DNA of 64,000 nucleotides from Achromobacter piechaudii NBRC 102461 (GCF_001571245.1 NZ_BCTK01000005.1:992001-1056000); one strand, 5' to 3'. Positions 45,399-57,984 are shown, numbered from the stretch's first letter. Made by a program: numbers and translations. Notes: generated by a model from the sequence alone, not told the origin.

Positions 45399-46460
45399 AT
45401 GGACGACAAAACCACCAAGGCCGCCGCATCGGAAAAGGCCAAGGCGCTTGCCGCCGCGCTTTCGCAGATCGAAAAGCAGTTTGGCAAGGGCTCGATCATG
45501 CGTTACGGCGATAACGAGGTCTCGCACGATATCCAGGTGGTTTCCACGGGGTCGTTGGGTCTGGACATCGCACTGGGCGTTGGCGGCCTGCCGCGCGGCC
45601 GCGTGGTCGAAATCTACGGCCCGGAATCCTCGGGCAAGACCACGCTGACGCTGCAAGTCATTGCAGAAATGCAGAAAATTGGCGGCACCTGCGCCTTCGT
45701 CGACGCCGAGCACGCGCTGGACGTCCAATACGCCAACAAGTTGGGCGTGAATCTGACCGACCTGCTGATCTCGCAGCCGGACACGGGCGAACAAGCGCTG
45801 GAAATCACTGATGCGCTGGTGCGTTCGGGCTCGGTTGACCTGATCGTCATCGACTCGGTGGCCGCCTTGGTGCCCAAGGCTGAAATCGAAGGCGAAATGG
45901 GCGATTCCCTGCCCGGCCTGCAAGCCCGCCTGATGAGCCAGGCGCTGCGCAAGCTGACCGCCACGATCAAGCGCACCAACTGCATGGTCATCTTCATCAA
46001 CCAGATCCGCATGAAGATCGGCGTCATGTTCGGCAATCCCGAAACCACGACGGGCGGCAACGCGCTGAAGTTCTACGCCTCGGTGCGTCTGGACATCCGC
46101 CGTATCGGCTCCATCAAGAAGGGTGACGAGGTCGTCGGCAACGAAACCCGCGTCAAGGTCGTCAAGAACAAGGTCGCGCCGCCGTTCAAGCAGGCCGAAT
46201 TCGACATCATGTACGGTGCCGGCATTTCGCGCGAAGGCGAAATCATCGACCTGGGCGTGGCCGCGAACGTGGTCGACAAATCCGGCGCGTGGTACAGCTA
46301 CAACGGCAACCGCATCGGTCAGGGCAAGGACAACGTGCGCGAATACCTGAAAGAGCACCGCGACATGGCGATCGAGATCGAAAACCGCGTTCGTGAGAAC
46401 CAGGGCATCGTCAGCCGCGCCGCTGAATTCGTGCCCACGGCGGAAGACACCGCCGAATAA
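45399..46460 (+). CDS. recA: Recombinase RecA
   Basis: Central strand-exchange protein and SOS co-protease. 353 residues with Walker [10 protein letters not shown] (74-82), the LexA-contact and filament regions, Walker [13 protein letters not shown], loop L1 [17 protein letters not shown] and loop L2 [17 protein letters not shown]. The ATG at 45399 gives [17 protein letters not shown]; the in-frame upstream stretch is non-coding promoter. recX follows on the same strand. Confidence 0.99.
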   Translation: MDDKTTKAAASEKAKALAAALSQIEKQFGKGSIMRYGDNEVSHDIQVVSTGSLGLDIALGVGGLPRGRVVEIYGPESSGKTTLTLQVIAEMQKIGGTCAFVDAEHALDVQYANKLGVNLTDLLISQPDTGEQALEITDALVRSGSVDLIVIDSVAALVPKAEIEGEMGDSLPGLQARLMSQALRKLTATIKRTNCMVIFINQIRMKIGVMFGNPETTTGGNALKFYASVRLDIRRIGSIKKGDEVVGNETRVKVVKNKVAPPFKQAEFDIMYGAGISREGEIIDLGVAANVVDKSGAWYSYNGNRIGQGKDNVREYLKEHRDMAIEIENRVRENQGIVSRAAEFVPTAEDTAE

Positions 46461-46515
46461 GCCGTCTTCCGGTCATCAGCGCTGTTGCGCTGGCGGCCGG
46501 GATTCAAGATGGCTG

Positions 46516-46563
46516 GCGTCGGGCGCCGTCTGCGTCGGGCGCTGATTGCGTCGGGCGGCGTTA
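46516..46563 (+). repeat. Three 16 bp tandem repeats
   Basis: Three tandem units starting GCGTCGGGCG at 46516, 46532 and 46548, in the recA-recX gap. Confidence 0.75.
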
Positions 46564-46576
46564 TCGCCCGGCCATA

Positions 46577-46609
46577 CACGGCAGGCGCCATGATGGGCCT
46601 GCCGTTTTG
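46577..46609 (+). terminator. Terminator between recA and recX
   Basis: Stem ACGGCAGGC / GCCTGCCGT with a ten-base loop, followed by TTTT. A leaky terminator at this position is common in recA-recX operons and lowers RecX expression. Confidence 0.7.
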
Positions 46610-46624
46610 CATAGCAGGAAGCGC

Positions 46625-47392
46625 ATGAGCTGGAAATCGACCCCCGCGTCAGCCGACCGTCTTCGTGCCAAGTTGGACGACGAGTTTGAAACCGTCGCGA
46701 AGCCTCAAGGCTTGCGGCGTAGTTCGGACGCGCGCCGCGCGCAAGAAGCGGCCGAGCCTGCCCCCGACAAAGACCAGTGGCAGCGCAGCTCCGAACAGCG
46801 TGCGTCCCAGCCTCGTGCGTCCGGGCAGCGGGGCGCGGCGCGGGGCGGGCCACGCTCGGCCCGTCAATCCGAATCTGAATCCGATGCCGGCTTCGAGACC
46901 GCGTCTGTCGGTTCCGACGACGCGGCCGCCGATGATGGCAAGCAGGCTCGCCGGGGCCCGTCTTTGAAGATGCGCGCGGTGGGATATCTGTCGCGCCGCG
47001 AGCATGCGCGCGAGGAACTGGCGCGCAAATTGGCCGCCTACGCCGAAGACGCCGATGAAATCGAAAGCGTGCTGGATGCGCTGGAAAAGGAAGGCTGGCT
47101 GTCGACCGAGCGCTTCGCGCAAAGCCTGGTGCATCGCCGCGCCTCGCGCCAAGGTGCTGCCCGCATCGTGCAGGAACTTCGCCAGCATGGCGTGGACGAT
47201 ACCCAGGTCGCCGAATTGCGCGAGCAACTGCGCGCCACCGAATACGACCGCGCGCTGGAAGTCTGGAAAAAGCGCTTCGACGCCAAGCCGCAAGACCGCA
47301 CGGTCTACGCCAGACAGGCGCGGTTCCTGGCCAGCCGAGGATTCGCGCACGACGTCATTCGCCGCATCCTGGGCGAGGGCGACGAAGACTGA
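46625..47392 (+). CDS. recX: Regulatory protein RecX
   Basis: Inhibits RecA filament growth. The conserved RecX helices begin near residue 117 (LKMRAVGYLSRREHAREEL) and run to the end. The ~115 residues before that are a low-complexity Ala/Arg/Ser/Gln-rich segment, making 255 residues against the usual ~150. AGGAAG precedes the ATG at 46625. It is downstream of recA behind a probable leaky terminator. Confidence 0.92.
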   Translation: MSWKSTPASADRLRAKLDDEFETVAKPQGLRRSSDARRAQEAAEPAPDKDQWQRSSEQRASQPRASGQRGAARGGPRSARQSESESDAGFETASVGSDDAAADDGKQARRGPSLKMRAVGYLSRREHAREELARKLAAYAEDADEIESVLDALEKEGWLSTERFAQSLVHRRASRQGAARIVQELRQHGVDDTQVAELREQLRATEYDRALEVWKKRFDAKPQDRTVYARQARFLASRGFAHDVIRRILGEGDED

Positions 47393-47404
47393 TCCCGCGT
47401 TTAG

Positions 47405-48325
47405 CTACGCCTTCGCCGACTTGATGCCCGACAGCGTCTTGAAGCACACGTCGCGCGTGATGGTCAGGAATTCGTCGATGTAGGACGCGTCCGTATCTTC
47501 GCTGCGGACGGTGGCGTACAGCGTGCGCCACACGCCTTGAGGCCCCAGCCTGCACAGCCGCAACCACCCCTGGTTCATGTATTCGGTCAGCGCCCAGTTC
47601 GGCAGCGCCGCCACGCCCCGGTTGCTGGCCACCAGTTGCGCGATGATCGGAGTCAGCTCGGCCTTGCGGACTGAAGCGGGCTCGACGTCCGCGGGATCCA
47701 GGAAGGCAGTGAATACGTCCAATCGTTGCTTGTCCACGGGGTACGTGATCAGCGTCTGGTCCGCCAACTGGTCGGGCATGATGAATTTGCTGCCCGCCAG
47801 CGGATTGGATTCCGATACCGCCAGCACCAGTTCGTACTTGAACAAGGGCAGGTATTCCACCGCATCCAGCGGCTGCGGGTCGGACGTGATGACCAGGTCC
47901 AGGTCGCCGCGCACCAGCGCCGGCAAGGGGGCAAATGAAAACGCCGCCGACAAGTCCAGCGCCACGTCGGGCCACTGCACCCGGAACGCGTCCAGCGCGG
48001 GCATCAGCCACTGAAAGCACGAGTGGCAGTCGATCGCCAGATGCAGTCTTCCCGTGCGTCCGGCCGCCAGCCTTTGCAGGTCGCGTTCCGTTGCACGGAT
48101 CCGGGGCAACACCTCATCCGCCAACGCCAGCACGCGCAGCCCCGCAGTGGTCAAGCGGGCAGGGCGGGTGCGGCGATTCAAGAGCGGCGTGCCTAGCCGC
48201 GTTTCCAGGTCGCGCAATTGATGCGACAGGGCGGACTGCGTCAGGTGCAGGCGTTCAGCGGCTTCTTGCAGACTGCCGCCCTCACGGATGGCGGTCAGCG
48301 TTTCAAGGTGGCGGATTTCTAGCAT
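47405..48325 (-). CDS. metR: LysR-type regulator MetR
   Basis: 306-residue LysR regulator with HTH LQEAAERLHLTQSALSHQLRD and an effector domain. It is divergent from metE, which is the arrangement and the target of MetR in proteobacteria; homocysteine is the usual co-effector. The AIDCHSCFQWLMPALDAF segment is typical for MetR. Confidence 0.93.
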   Translation of the reverse strand: MLEIRHLETLTAIREGGSLQEAAERLHLTQSALSHQLRDLETRLGTPLLNRRTRPARLTTAGLRVLALADEVLPRIRATERDLQRLAAGRTGRLHLAIDCHSCFQWLMPALDAFRVQWPDVALDLSAAFSFAPLPALVRGDLDLVITSDPQPLDAVEYLPLFKYELVLAVSESNPLAGSKFIMPDQLADQTLITYPVDKQRLDVFTAFLDPADVEPASVRKAELTPIIAQLVASNRGVAALPNWALTEYMNQGWLRLCRLGPQGVWRTLYATVRSEDTDASYIDEFLTITRDVCFKTLSGIKSAKA

Positions 48326-48350
48326 GAGGGCATGTGGCGTGGCGGGGAGT

Positions 48351-48408
48351 GAATCTGGATTGTATGAGATTCCCTCATCTTATGGATGTGAACATTGATT
48401 TTGATTCA
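48351..48408. promoter_or_regulatory. Candidate MetR binding sites in the metR-metE gap
   Basis: Two inverted repeats lie in the 144 bp divergent region: GAATCT-N10-AGATTC at 48351-48372 and TGAA-N12-TTCA at 48389-48408. Neither is the exact TGAA-N5-TTCA consensus of E. coli MetR, so this is a suggestion only. Confidence 0.4.
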
Positions 48409-48469
48409 TATAACTTTGTCGGCACAATAACTGCCACTTGAACAAATTTTGTCTAACGGCGGTGTTGTC

Positions 48470-50767
48470 ATGACTACTATTCATAATCTTGGTTTCCCCC
48501 GAATCGGCGCGCAACGCGAACTCAAGCGCGCTGTCGAGGCTTACTGGGCCGGCAAGCAGACCGCCGAGGCGCTTGAAGAGACTGGCCGTGAATTGCGCGC
48601 CAAGCACTGGAAGCTGCAAGCGGCCGCGGGATTGAAGTTCGTGCCGGTGGGCGACTTTGCCTGGTACGACCAGATCCTGGAATGGAGCACGCTGCTGGGC
48701 GCCGTGCCCGCGCGCTTTGGCCAGAAAGACAACGAAGCCGTATCGCTGGACACGCTGTTCCGCATGGGCCGTGGCCGCGCGCCATCGGGCAAGCCGGCCG
48801 CCGCTTGCGAAATGACCAAGTGGTTCGATACCAACTACCACTACATCGTGCCGGAGCTGGTGCCCGGCCAGACTTTCCGCATCGCCCGCGAATCGCTGTT
48901 CGAGCAGGTCCAGGAAGCGCAAGCGCTGGGCCACGACGTCAAGCCGGTGATCCCGGGTCCGCTGACCTGGCTGTACCAGGGCAAGGGCGACGCCTTCGCG
49001 GGCGGCGCTGCCGATGAAGGCAAGCTGCAATTGCTGGCTGCTTTGCTGCCGGTGTATCAGCAAGTCCTCGCGCGCTTTGCCAAGCAAGGCGTGCGATGGG
49101 TGCAGATCGACGAGCCCATCCTGGTGCTCGACCTGCCGCAAGCCTGGCGCGACGCGTTCAAGTCGGTGTATGCCACCTTGTCGGCAAGCCCGGTCAAGTT
49201 GCTGATCGCCACCTACTTCGATGGCCTGAAAGACAATCTGGCGACCGCGCAAGCGCTGCCCGTGGCGGGCTTGCACGTGGATCTCGTCCGTGCGCCGGAA
49301 CAACTGGCTGACGTGGTGGCCGGCCTGCGTGCCGATCAGGTGCTGTCCGCCGGCATCATCAATGGCCGCAACATCTGGCGCACGGATCTGGATGCCGCCA
49401 TCGCGATGCTGGCGCCCATCAAGCAGCAGTTGGGAGATCGCCTGTGGCTGGCGCCATCGTGCTCGTTGCTGCACGTGCCGGTGGATCTGGCCAATGAAAC
49501 GGAATTGGATGCCGAACTGAAAAGCTGGCTGGCGTTCGCCGCGCAAAAGCTGCAAGAGCTGAACCTGCTGGGCCGCGCCCTGGACAACGCCACCGATAGC
49601 TCCGCGCAGGATGGCCTGATCAAGCAGCGCGCTGCGCTGGCGGCTCGCCGCTCGTCGCCGCGCATTCACAACCCCGTTGTCGGCCAACGCATGGCCGGCG
49701 CGGCTTCTGTCTCGCGCGATCGTGCTCCTTTCACTGGCCGCATCGCACGTCAGCAAGAGCAACTGGGTCTGCCCGCCTACCCGACCACCACGATCGGATC
49801 CTTCCCGCAGACCGCTGAAATCCGCGCGCTGCGCCGCGACTGGAAGGCCGGCGCGCTGACGGATTCGGGTTACGAGACCGCCATCCGCAAGGAGATCGAG
49901 GAAGTCATCCGCTTCCAGGAAAAGGTGGGGCTGGACGTGCTGGTGCACGGCGAACCCGAACGCAACGACATGGTCGAGTATTTCGGCGAACTGCTGGCCG
50001 GCTTCGCGTTCACCAAGAACGGTTGGGTGCAAAGCTATGGCTCGCGCTGCGTCAAGCCGCCGATCATTTTTGGCGACGTTGCCCGGCCCGCGCCGATGAC
50101 GGTGGGCTGGTCGTCGTACGCGCAATCGCTGACGGACAAGCCGGTCAAGGGCATGCTGACCGGTCCGGTCACGATCCTGCAATGGTCCTTCGTGCGCGAC
50201 GATCAACCGCGTGAGCAGACCTGCCGCCAACTGGCGCTGGCCTTGCGCGACGAAGTGGTCGACCTGGAAACCGCCGGCATCAGCGTCATACAGATCGACG
50301 AGCCAGCGATTCGTGAAGGCCTGCCGCTGCGCCGCGCCGACTGGAAGACGTACCTGGATTGGGCCGTGGATTGCTTCCGCTTGGCCACGGCCGGCGTGCG
50401 CGATGAAACGCAGATCCACACGCACATGTGCTATTCGGAATTCAACGACATCATCGAATCCATCGCGGCCATGGACGCCGATGTCATCACTATCGAAACG
50501 TCGCGCTCGAACATGGAATTGTTGAAGGCGTTCGAAGACTTCGACTATCCGAACGACATCGGCCCGGGTGTGTATGACATTCACTCGCCCAACGTGCCCG
50601 AAGTCGACTGGATGGTTGGCTTGATGGAAAAGGCGGCGGCCCGCTTGCCGAAGGAACGTCTGTGGGTCAATCCTGACTGCGGCCTGAAGACGCGTGCCTG
50701 GCCCGAAACCGAAGCCGCGCTGATCGGCATGGTGCAAGCCGCGCGCGCCCTGCGCCAATCTGCATAA
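48470..50767 (+). CDS. metE: Cobalamin-independent methionine synthase MetE
   Basis: Methylates homocysteine with 5-methyltetrahydropteroyl-triglutamate. 765 residues, with the duplicated barrel layout; zinc-ligand segments HTHMCYSEF (His and Cys) and NPDCGLKTR are present. The ATG at 48470 gives [18 protein letters not shown]. It is divergent from metR, which should activate it. A terminator follows. Confidence 0.98.
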   Translation: MTTIHNLGFPRIGAQRELKRAVEAYWAGKQTAEALEETGRELRAKHWKLQAAAGLKFVPVGDFAWYDQILEWSTLLGAVPARFGQKDNEAVSLDTLFRMGRGRAPSGKPAAACEMTKWFDTNYHYIVPELVPGQTFRIARESLFEQVQEAQALGHDVKPVIPGPLTWLYQGKGDAFAGGAADEGKLQLLAALLPVYQQVLARFAKQGVRWVQIDEPILVLDLPQAWRDAFKSVYATLSASPVKLLIATYFDGLKDNLATAQALPVAGLHVDLVRAPEQLADVVAGLRADQVLSAGIINGRNIWRTDLDAAIAMLAPIKQQLGDRLWLAPSCSLLHVPVDLANETELDAELKSWLAFAAQKLQELNLLGRALDNATDSSAQDGLIKQRAALAARRSSPRIHNPVVGQRMAGAASVSRDRAPFTGRIARQQEQLGLPAYPTTTIGSFPQTAEIRALRRDWKAGALTDSGYETAIRKEIEEVIRFQEKVGLDVLVHGEPERNDMVEYFGELLAGFAFTKNGWVQSYGSRCVKPPIIFGDVARPAPMTVGWSSYAQSLTDKPVKGMLTGPVTILQWSFVRDDQPREQTCRQLALALRDEVVDLETAGISVIQIDEPAIREGLPLRRADWKTYLDWAVDCFRLATAGVRDETQIHTHMCYSEFNDIIESIAAMDADVITIETSRSNMELLKAFEDFDYPNDIGPGVYDIHSPNVPEVDWMVGLMEKAAARLPKERLWVNPDCGLKTRAWPETEAALIGMVQAARALRQSA

Positions 50768-50816
50768 GGCCAATCCGGCATCGGCGTGCCTCGCGCAAGC
50801 GAGGCGCCGTCATCGA

Positions 50817-50862
50817 CCCCTTGCATGCTGCCCACGGGCATTGCGCAAGGGGTTTTTTCTTT
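50817..50862 (+). terminator. Terminator after metE
   Basis: Outer stem CCCCTTGC / GCAAGGGG with a nested hairpin (TGCCC/GGGCA), followed by TTTTTTCTTT. Confidence 0.85.
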
Positions 50863-50952
50863 GAAGGACGTGAACGAATTCTTACAGCAGCGGTCCATTA
50901 AGCCACTATCCTTACGCCACCGAATTTCAGCCGCTGGATTGTCGCCGTCACT

Positions 50953-53900
50953 ATGATTCTTCAAGGCCCTTATCGGCCGGATTTGCTTGTTGCGGAAACG
51001 CTGCCCGATATTCTGGAAGCCACGATCCTGCGGGTTCCCGCCGCCATCGCCATTCAGTGGCAGGATCAATCCCTCACTTACGACACGCTTGGCCAACGCG
51101 CCAGCCTGGCCGCGCACCATCTGATCGAGGCCGGCGTGCGGCCCGGGCATATCGTGGGCCTGTGCCTGCCGCGCGGCGCGGACCTGCTGGTGATGCAGGC
51201 GGCCATCGCATTGGCGGGGGCGGCCTGGTTGCCGTTCGAAGCGGACACACCGCCCGAGCGCATGCTGGTGTGTTTGCAGGATGCGGGCGCACAGGGCTTG
51301 ATCGCAAGTCCCGATGTGCGGCTCGACGGCATGCAGACCTACACGCCATGGGCGTTGGCGATGCCCGTCGACGGTCCGTTGAAGAAGCGGGAAGGGCTGC
51401 GGCCGGAACATCCGGCGTATGTCATCTATACGTCAGGTTCGACCGGCAAGCCCAAGGGCGTGCCGATCAACCAGGCCAGCATCTGTCATTTCCTGCGCAG
51501 CGAAAACGAAGTGCTGGGCGTGCGTCATGGCGACAAGGTCTACCAGGGTTTTTCGGTGGCGTTCGACATGTCCTTCGAGGAAATCTGGATCAGCTACCTG
51601 GTGGGCGCGAGCCTGTGGGTGGCGCCCAAGTTGCTCACGACCGATCCGGAAGGCTTGCCCGATGCCCTGGTGCGAGAAGGCATCACGGTGCTGCATGCGG
51701 TGCCCACGTTGCTGGCCTTGTTCGCGCACGACGTACCCGGCCTGCGTATCGTGAATCTTGGGGGTGAAGTCTGCCCTGAATTCCTTGTGCCGCGCTGGGC
51801 CACGCCGGGCCGCCGGCTGTTCAATACGTATGGCCCGACCGAGACCACGGTGTCCGCCAGCCTGGCTGAACTGCTGCCGGGCCAAGCGGTGACGATCGGC
51901 GTGCCGCTACCCAACTACGGCATGCTGGTGCGTGGTGAAGATGGCGCGGTATTGCCGGTGGGCCAGGTGGGCGAATTGTGCATCACGGGCCCGGGCGTGG
52001 CCGACGGCTATCTGGGCCGGCCGGAGCTTACCGCCGAAAAATTCCTGGCCAATCCCCGGCCCAGTGGCGACCACGATACGTGCATGTATCGCAGCGGCGA
52101 CCTGGCGCGCATCGACGAGCACGGTCAGATCCATTGCCTGGGTCGCAGCGACGATCAGGTGAAGGTGCGGGGCTTTCGCGTCGAGCTGGGCGAGATCGAG
52201 GCGGCGCTGTACCGCCAGCCTGGCGTGGGGGCCGCCGCCGTGGTGCTGCGTGATCTGGCGGGCATCGAGCAACTGGTTGCCTTCCTGACCCCCGAGGGCG
52301 AGGCGCGGCTGGATCTGCACGCCTTGCGCGCGGCCTTGTCGCGCGAGCTGCCCGCTTACATGATTCCCGCCCGCTTTGAATGGGTGGTCGAGGTGCCGCG
52401 CCTGACCTCGGGCAAGATCGACCGCAAGGCCTTGCGGACGCGCGATCTGGACACGGAGGCGCGGCCGTCTGGCGAAGACGACGTACCGGCCACGCCGGGC
52501 CAGCAGGCGCTGTTCGATGCGCTGCGGCCGTTGTTTCCCGGGCAACCGCTGCACCTGGCCAGCGATTTCTTCCGCGACCTGGGCGGCCATTCCCTATTGG
52601 CGGCGCGGTTGGTGTCGGCGCTGCGCAAGCATCCGAAGCTATCGGCCTTGAGCATGCACGAGCTTTATCAGCATGCCGGCGTGGGCGCGTTGGCCGCGCG
52701 CCTGGATGCGTTGATGGCGGCCAGCCCTGCGGACGCTGCGCCCGTGGACACCGAGGCACGCGCGCCGGAATGGCGCCGCTGGGCTTGCGGGCTGGCGCAA
52801 CTGGCCGTGCTGCCCCTGCTGATCGGCGTGCGCATGCTGATCTGGCTGACGCCGTTTTTCACCTATCACTACCTGACGGGCGACGATGGCGATTCGGTAT
52901 GGCGCGCCGTGGCGCTGTCCATTGCCAGTTTTCTCGCCTGCAATCTTCTGAGCTTCGGCGTGGCGGTGGCATGCAAATGGGCCATCGTCGGACGGCAGAA
53001 GCCCGGCCGCTATCCGCTGTACGGGTGGCGCTTTTATCGTTGGTGGCTGGTCGACCGCATCCTGGATATTCCGCCCGCGCATCTGCTGGCAGGTTCGCCG
53101 CTACAGATCTGGTATCTGCGAGCGCTGGGTGCGCGCATTGGGCGCGACGCCGCCATCAGCCGAGTGTCGGTGCGCGCGCCGGATCTCTTGACGGTGGGCG
53201 ACGGCGTCAGCATCGGCGCGGCCGTCAACCTGGAGAACTTCGCCGTGCGCGGAGGCATCTGGGAAGTCGCCCCGATCACCCTGGCCGACAACGCCTACGT
53301 GGGCTCGTACGCGGTGTTGCAGGGCGACGTGTCGATGGGCGAGGGGGCCCGGCTTGAAGGCCTGTCGTCGCTGGCCTCCGGTGCGCGCGTGCCCGCCGGG
53401 CAGACCTGGACGGGCGCGCCGGCGCGTCACGATCCGCGCGCGCAGCCTTCCGATTTGCCGCCCAGGCCCGAACGCAGCGGGAGCTGGCGCCGCTTGGACG
53501 TGTTGGCTTATGCGGCAGGCGGCACGCTGATCGCGGCATTGTTCTTCATGCCGGTGTTTCCCAGCTTCGTTCTGATCGATTGGATCGACGCGCGCTGGCT
53601 GGACCTGATGGGCACGCGCGCCTCCTGGCCCTATGCCTTCTTGTGCTACCTGCTGCTGGCGCTGCCCGCCAGCGCGTTGCTGTTGCTGTTGACCGTGCTG
53701 GCCTGCGCCGTGCTGCGCTGGTCGCTCTTGCCCCGGCTGTCGGCGGGGCAGTGGCCGGTGTATGGCCAGATTTATCTGCGCCGCTGGTTGACCAACCAGA
53801 TTCAGGAGGCCAGCCTGAGCGTCCTGCATGGGCTGTATGCGTCCATCTATGCCGGCTCGTGGTATCGGCTGCTGGGCGCGAAGGTGGGGCGCGGCACCGA

Positions 53901-54915
53901 GATTTCCACTGCCATGGGCATCGTGCCGGACATGCTGACATTGGGGCGCGACAGCTTCATCGCCGATGGCGTGATGCTGGGCGACGAAGAAATCGACCGG
54001 GGCTGGATGCGGCTGCGGCCCACCGTCGTCGGCAATCGCAGCTTTGTCGGAAACGGGGCCTACGTGCCCGACGGTTCGGTGTTGCCCGACGACGTGCTGA
54101 TCGGCGTGCAAAGCCGCGCCCCGGCGAACGGCGTCATGGCCAGCGGCCAGACATGGCTGGGCAACCCGCCGCTGGCGCTGCCGGCGCGCGAGCAGACCGC
54201 CGGTTTCCCCGATCACCTGACCTTCCGGCCCAGTGCGGCGCGCAAGCTGGCGCGCGGCGCGGTCGAGGGCTTGCGCATGATCCTGCCGCTGGCCGTGGTC
54301 ATCGCGGTCGGCTACCTGACCGTCATGCGGGTGATCCCCGTTGCCGTCAACCAGGGTTTCGTGGGGGCGTTCGACGAATTGATGCTGGCCGGGGTGCTGT
54401 ACGGCGTGGGCACCTTTTTGTTCCTGGTGTTGCTCAAGTGGCTGTTGATGGGGCGTTACCGCGCCCGCGCCGAACCGATGTGGACGCCCTTCGTCTGGAA
54501 AAGCGAAGCGGTCACCAGCCTGTACGAATCCATCGCGGTGCCGAACTTCTTCAACTTCCTGCGCGCCACGCCGTGGCTGCCCCTGGCCCTGCGCTGCATG
54601 GGGGCGCGGATTGGCAAGCGGGTGTTCATGGACACCACCGACATCACGGAATACGACTGCGTGTTCATCGGCGATGACGCCGTGCTGCACGCGGGCTCGG
54701 GGCCGCAGACCCATCTGTTTGAGGACCGAGTCATGAAGATCGGGCCGGTCCATATCGGACAAGGGGTGAACGTGGGCCCCCGCAGCACTATCCTGTACGG
54801 CACCCATGTCGAAGCCGGCGCCCGGCTGGGGCCGCTGACGCTGGTGCTCAAGGGCGAGACCATTCCGGCGGGCCAGGCCTGGATGGGCAGTCCGGCCACG
54901 CCGTGGACGGACTGA
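50953..54915 (+). CDS. Pls/PosA-type non-ribosomal poly-amino-acid synthetase
   Basis: 1320-residue single-module membrane NRPS. Adenylation domain ~1-495: A3 [11 protein letters not shown] (159-169), A4 FDMSFEE (204-210), A5 NTYGPTE (291-297), A7 YRSGDLAR (379-386), A8 [18 protein letters not shown]10 SGKIDRK. Carrier domain with Ser547 in DLGGHSLL. Then six TM helices in three pairs (~610-678, 848-922, 1108-1167) alternate with three left-handed beta-helix-like domains (~722-825, 968-1070, 1205-1315). This is the architecture, and almost exactly the length, of Streptomyces epsilon-poly-L-lysine synthetase (1319 residues, from memory). The ten-residue selectivity code reads D205 M206 E209 H248 V267 L269 T292 V300 S301 K488. 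The acidic Glu at position 5 of the pocket and the first three residues DME, shared with hydroxyornithine-type codes, suggest a basic amino acid (inference). There is no thioesterase. The DUF2889 gene follows. Confidence 0.9.
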   Translation: MILQGPYRPDLLVAETLPDILEATILRVPAAIAIQWQDQSLTYDTLGQRASLAAHHLIEAGVRPGHIVGLCLPRGADLLVMQAAIALAGAAWLPFEADTPPERMLVCLQDAGAQGLIASPDVRLDGMQTYTPWALAMPVDGPLKKREGLRPEHPAYVIYTSGSTGKPKGVPINQASICHFLRSENEVLGVRHGDKVYQGFSVAFDMSFEEIWISYLVGASLWVAPKLLTTDPEGLPDALVREGITVLHAVPTLLALFAHDVPGLRIVNLGGEVCPEFLVPRWATPGRRLFNTYGPTETTVSASLAELLPGQAVTIGVPLPNYGMLVRGEDGAVLPVGQVGELCITGPGVADGYLGRPELTAEKFLANPRPSGDHDTCMYRSGDLARIDEHGQIHCLGRSDDQVKVRGFRVELGEIEAALYRQPGVGAAAVVLRDLAGIEQLVAFLTPEGEARLDLHALRAALSRELPAYMIPARFEWVVEVPRLTSGKIDRKALRTRDLDTEARPSGEDDVPATPGQQALFDALRPLFPGQPLHLASDFFRDLGGHSLLAARLVSALRKHPKLSALSMHELYQHAGVGALAARLDALMAASPADAAPVDTEARAPEWRRWACGLAQLAVLPLLIGVRMLIWLTPFFTYHYLTGDDGDSVWRAVALSIASFLACNLLSFGVAVACKWAIVGRQKPGRYPLYGWRFYRWWLVDRILDIPPAHLLAGSPLQIWYLRALGARIGRDAAISRVSVRAPDLLTVGDGVSIGAAVNLENFAVRGGIWEVAPITLADNAYVGSYAVLQGDVSMGEGARLEGLSSLASGARVPAGQTWTGAPARHDPRAQPSDLPPRPERSGSWRRLDVLAYAAGGTLIAALFFMPVFPSFVLIDWIDARWLDLMGTRASWPYAFLCYLLLALPASALLLLLTVLACAVLRWSLLPRLSAGQWPVYGQIYLRRWLTNQIQEASLSVLHGLYASIYAGSWYRLLGAKVGRGTEISTAMGIVPDMLTLGRDSFIADGVMLGDEEIDRGWMRLRPTVVGNRSFVGNGAYVPDGSVLPDDVLIGVQSRAPANGVMASGQTWLGNPPLALPAREQTAGFPDHLTFRPSAARKLARGAVEGLRMILPLAVVIAVGYLTVMRVIPVAVNQGFVGAFDELMLAGVLYGVGTFLFLVLLKWLLMGRYRARAEPMWTPFVWKSEAVTSLYESIAVPNFFNFLRATPWLPLALRCMGARIGKRVFMDTTDITEYDCVFIGDDAVLHAGSGPQTHLFEDRVMKIGPVHIGQGVNVGPRSTILYGTHVEAGARLGPLTLVLKGETIPAGQAWMGSPATPWTD

Positions 54916-55074
54916 CGGCCGAGGGGGCAGGGCGGCCTGCGCGGCGTGGCGCGCCGCCCGCTTGGGGCCGCCAGCGCAATCCTGCCGCTTGATCGGCAGC
55001 CGCCTGCGCTATACTTTGAAGGTTTTGTTGCCGCGCACCATGCGCAGGCCATCTTCGCCCCGCAGGCCCCCAGC

Positions 55075-55677
55075 ATGCCCTTGCCACCGCCGGATTACCC
55101 TCGTCAACCGCTGCATACGCGTTCCATACGCGTGCAGTCGTATGCGCGCGAGGACGGCAATTGGGACCTGGAAGCCGAGCTGATCGACGTCAAGGCGTAC
55201 GATTTTCCCAAGCGCGACGGCAAGATGTTCGAAGCCGGGCAGCCCATCCACCACATGCATCTGCGCATCACCATCGACGAGGAATTCTCGATCGTGGACG
55301 CTCAGGCTGTCTATGATGCGGCCCCGTATGACGGTCATTGCATGGCCATCGAGCCGGCTTACACTGATTTGATCGGCATGAATCTGCTCAAGGGATTCCG
55401 CCGCCAGGTCAAAGAGCGATTCGGGCATGTGAAGGGCTGTACGCACATGACCGAGCTGTCGCAGGTGCTTCCCACTGCGGCGGTGCAGACCATGGCCAAC
55501 CGTCGGCGGCAGGAAACGAACCCGAACCGGCGTCCATTCCAATTGGATGGTTGTCATGCATTGAGCACTGACGGCGCGGTCGTGTCTGAGCACTATCCCA
55601 AGTGGTACACGGGGGGTAGCGCTGAGACATCGGCCGATTCGTCCTCCGATTCACCTTCTCTTTCTCATACGTCCTGA
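55075..55677 (+). CDS. DUF2889 family protein
   Basis: 200 residues with the family core (RSIRVQSYAREDGNWDLEAE, HHMHLRITIDEEFSI and C..HMTELS). Function unknown; metal binding by the conserved His/Cys is possible. The ATG at 55075 is preferred; upstream in-frame sequence is not conserved. It lies between the NRPS gene and sucC, 159 bp after the former and ten bases before the latter. The C-terminus is Ser-rich. Confidence 0.82.
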   Translation: MPLPPPDYPRQPLHTRSIRVQSYAREDGNWDLEAELIDVKAYDFPKRDGKMFEAGQPIHHMHLRITIDEEFSIVDAQAVYDAAPYDGHCMAIEPAYTDLIGMNLLKGFRRQVKERFGHVKGCTHMTELSQVLPTAAVQTMANRRRQETNPNRRPFQLDGCHALSTDGAVVSEHYPKWYTGGSAETSADSSSDSPSLSHTS

Positions 55678-55687
55678 CAGGTAACAC

Positions 55688-56848
<1,161 letters not shown>

Positions 56849-56871
56849 CAATGCCCATACGCCGCGGCCCT

Positions 56872-56930
56872 TCGGGGCTTGCTGCCCCCCAAGTGACGGT
56901 TGATACCTTGGGGCGGCCCGGCGTTAAAAG
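56872..56930 (+). promoter_or_regulatory. Stem-loop spacer between sucC and sucD
   Basis: The 103 bp gap holds an inverted repeat CCCCAAG...CTTGGGG (within about 56889-56916) with flanking GGGGC/GCCCC pairs. No T-tract follows, so it is more likely a processing or expression-balancing hairpin than a terminator. No role is proven. Confidence 0.4.
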
Positions 56931-56951
56931 AAAATTGCCAAGGATTCACAA

Positions 56952-57833
56952 ATGTCGATTCTGATTAACAAGGACACCAAAGTCATCACCCAGGGCATCA
57001 CGGGTAAGACGGGTCAGTTCCACACCCGTATGTGCCGTGAGTATGCCAATGGCAAAGCCGCCTTCGTGGCCGGCGTGAACCCGAAGAAAGCGGGTGAAGA
57101 CTTCGAAGGCGTGCCGATCTTCGCTTCCGTCAAGGAAGCCAAGGCCGACACCGGCGCAACCGTGTCCGTCATCTACGTGCCGCCCGCCGGCGCCGCCGCC
57201 GCCATCTGGGAAGCTGTCGAAGCCGAACTGGATCTGGTGATCTGCATTACCGAAGGCATCCCGGTCCGCGACATGCTGGAAGTCAAGAACCGCATGAAGG
57301 CCAAGGGCAGCAAGACGCTGCTGCTGGGCCCGAACTGCCCCGGCCTGATCACGCCGGACGAAATCAAGATCGGCATCATGCCCGGTCACATCCACCGCAA
57401 GGGTCGCATCGGCATCGTCAGCCGTTCGGGCACCCTGACGTACGAAGCCGTGGCGCAAGTCACCGAGCTGGGCCTGGGTCAATCCAGCGCCGTCGGCATC
57501 GGTGGCGATCCCATCAACGGCCTGAAGCACGTCGACGTCCTGAAGATGTTCAATGACGATCCCGACACCGACGCCGTCATCATGATCGGCGAAATCGGCG
57601 GTCCGGACGAAGTCAACGCCGCCGAGTGGGCCAAGGACAACATGAAGAAGCCGGTTGTCGGCTTCATCGCTGGTGTCACCGCGCCTCCTGGAAAGCGCAT
57701 GGGCCACGCTGGCGCCTTGATCTCCGGTGGCGCCGACACGGCCGACGCCAAGCTGGAAGTCATGGAAGCTTGCGGCATCCGCACCACGCGCAACCCCTCC
57801 GAAATGGGCAAGCTGCTCAAGTCGGTGCTGTAA
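56952..57833 (+). CDS. sucD: Succinate-CoA ligase, alpha subunit
   Basis: Alpha chain that binds CoA and carries the phosphohistidine. 293 residues beginning [21 protein letters not shown] (the GITGKTG CoA-binding motif); the active-site His lies in [13 protein letters not shown]. It pairs with sucC. A terminator follows. Confidence 0.98.
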   Translation: MSILINKDTKVITQGITGKTGQFHTRMCREYANGKAAFVAGVNPKKAGEDFEGVPIFASVKEAKADTGATVSVIYVPPAGAAAAIWEAVEAELDLVICITEGIPVRDMLEVKNRMKAKGSKTLLLGPNCPGLITPDEIKIGIMPGHIHRKGRIGIVSRSGTLTYEAVAQVTELGLGQSSAVGIGGDPINGLKHVDVLKMFNDDPDTDAVIMIGEIGGPDEVNAAEWAKDNMKKPVVGFIAGVTAPPGKRMGHAGALISGGADTADAKLEVMEACGIRTTRNPSEMGKLLKSVL

Positions 57834-57858
57834 GTCTTTCAGCATTGCGTCGCCAGAA

Positions 57859-57883
57859 AAGCCCGCTTCGGCGGGCTTTTTTT
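57859..57883 (+). terminator. Terminator after sucD
   Basis: Stem AAGCCCGC-TTCG-GCGGGCTT with a stable UUCG tetraloop, followed by seven T. Confidence 0.93.
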
Positions 57884-57984
57884 CGCTTGTCGGGCCGCAG
57901 CGAGCACGATATTTCGGCAGCTTTCCTAGGGTAATCCCGTGTCCATATCGCGGTCGTCCAAGCATACGGAAAGCTGAACGAAAC

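Noticed and set aside
48380..50773. A 797-residue open frame on the minus strand across metE
   Set aside because: It is antisense to metE, has no recognisable domain and shows His/Arg/Gln-rich composition typical of a shadow frame in GC-rich DNA.
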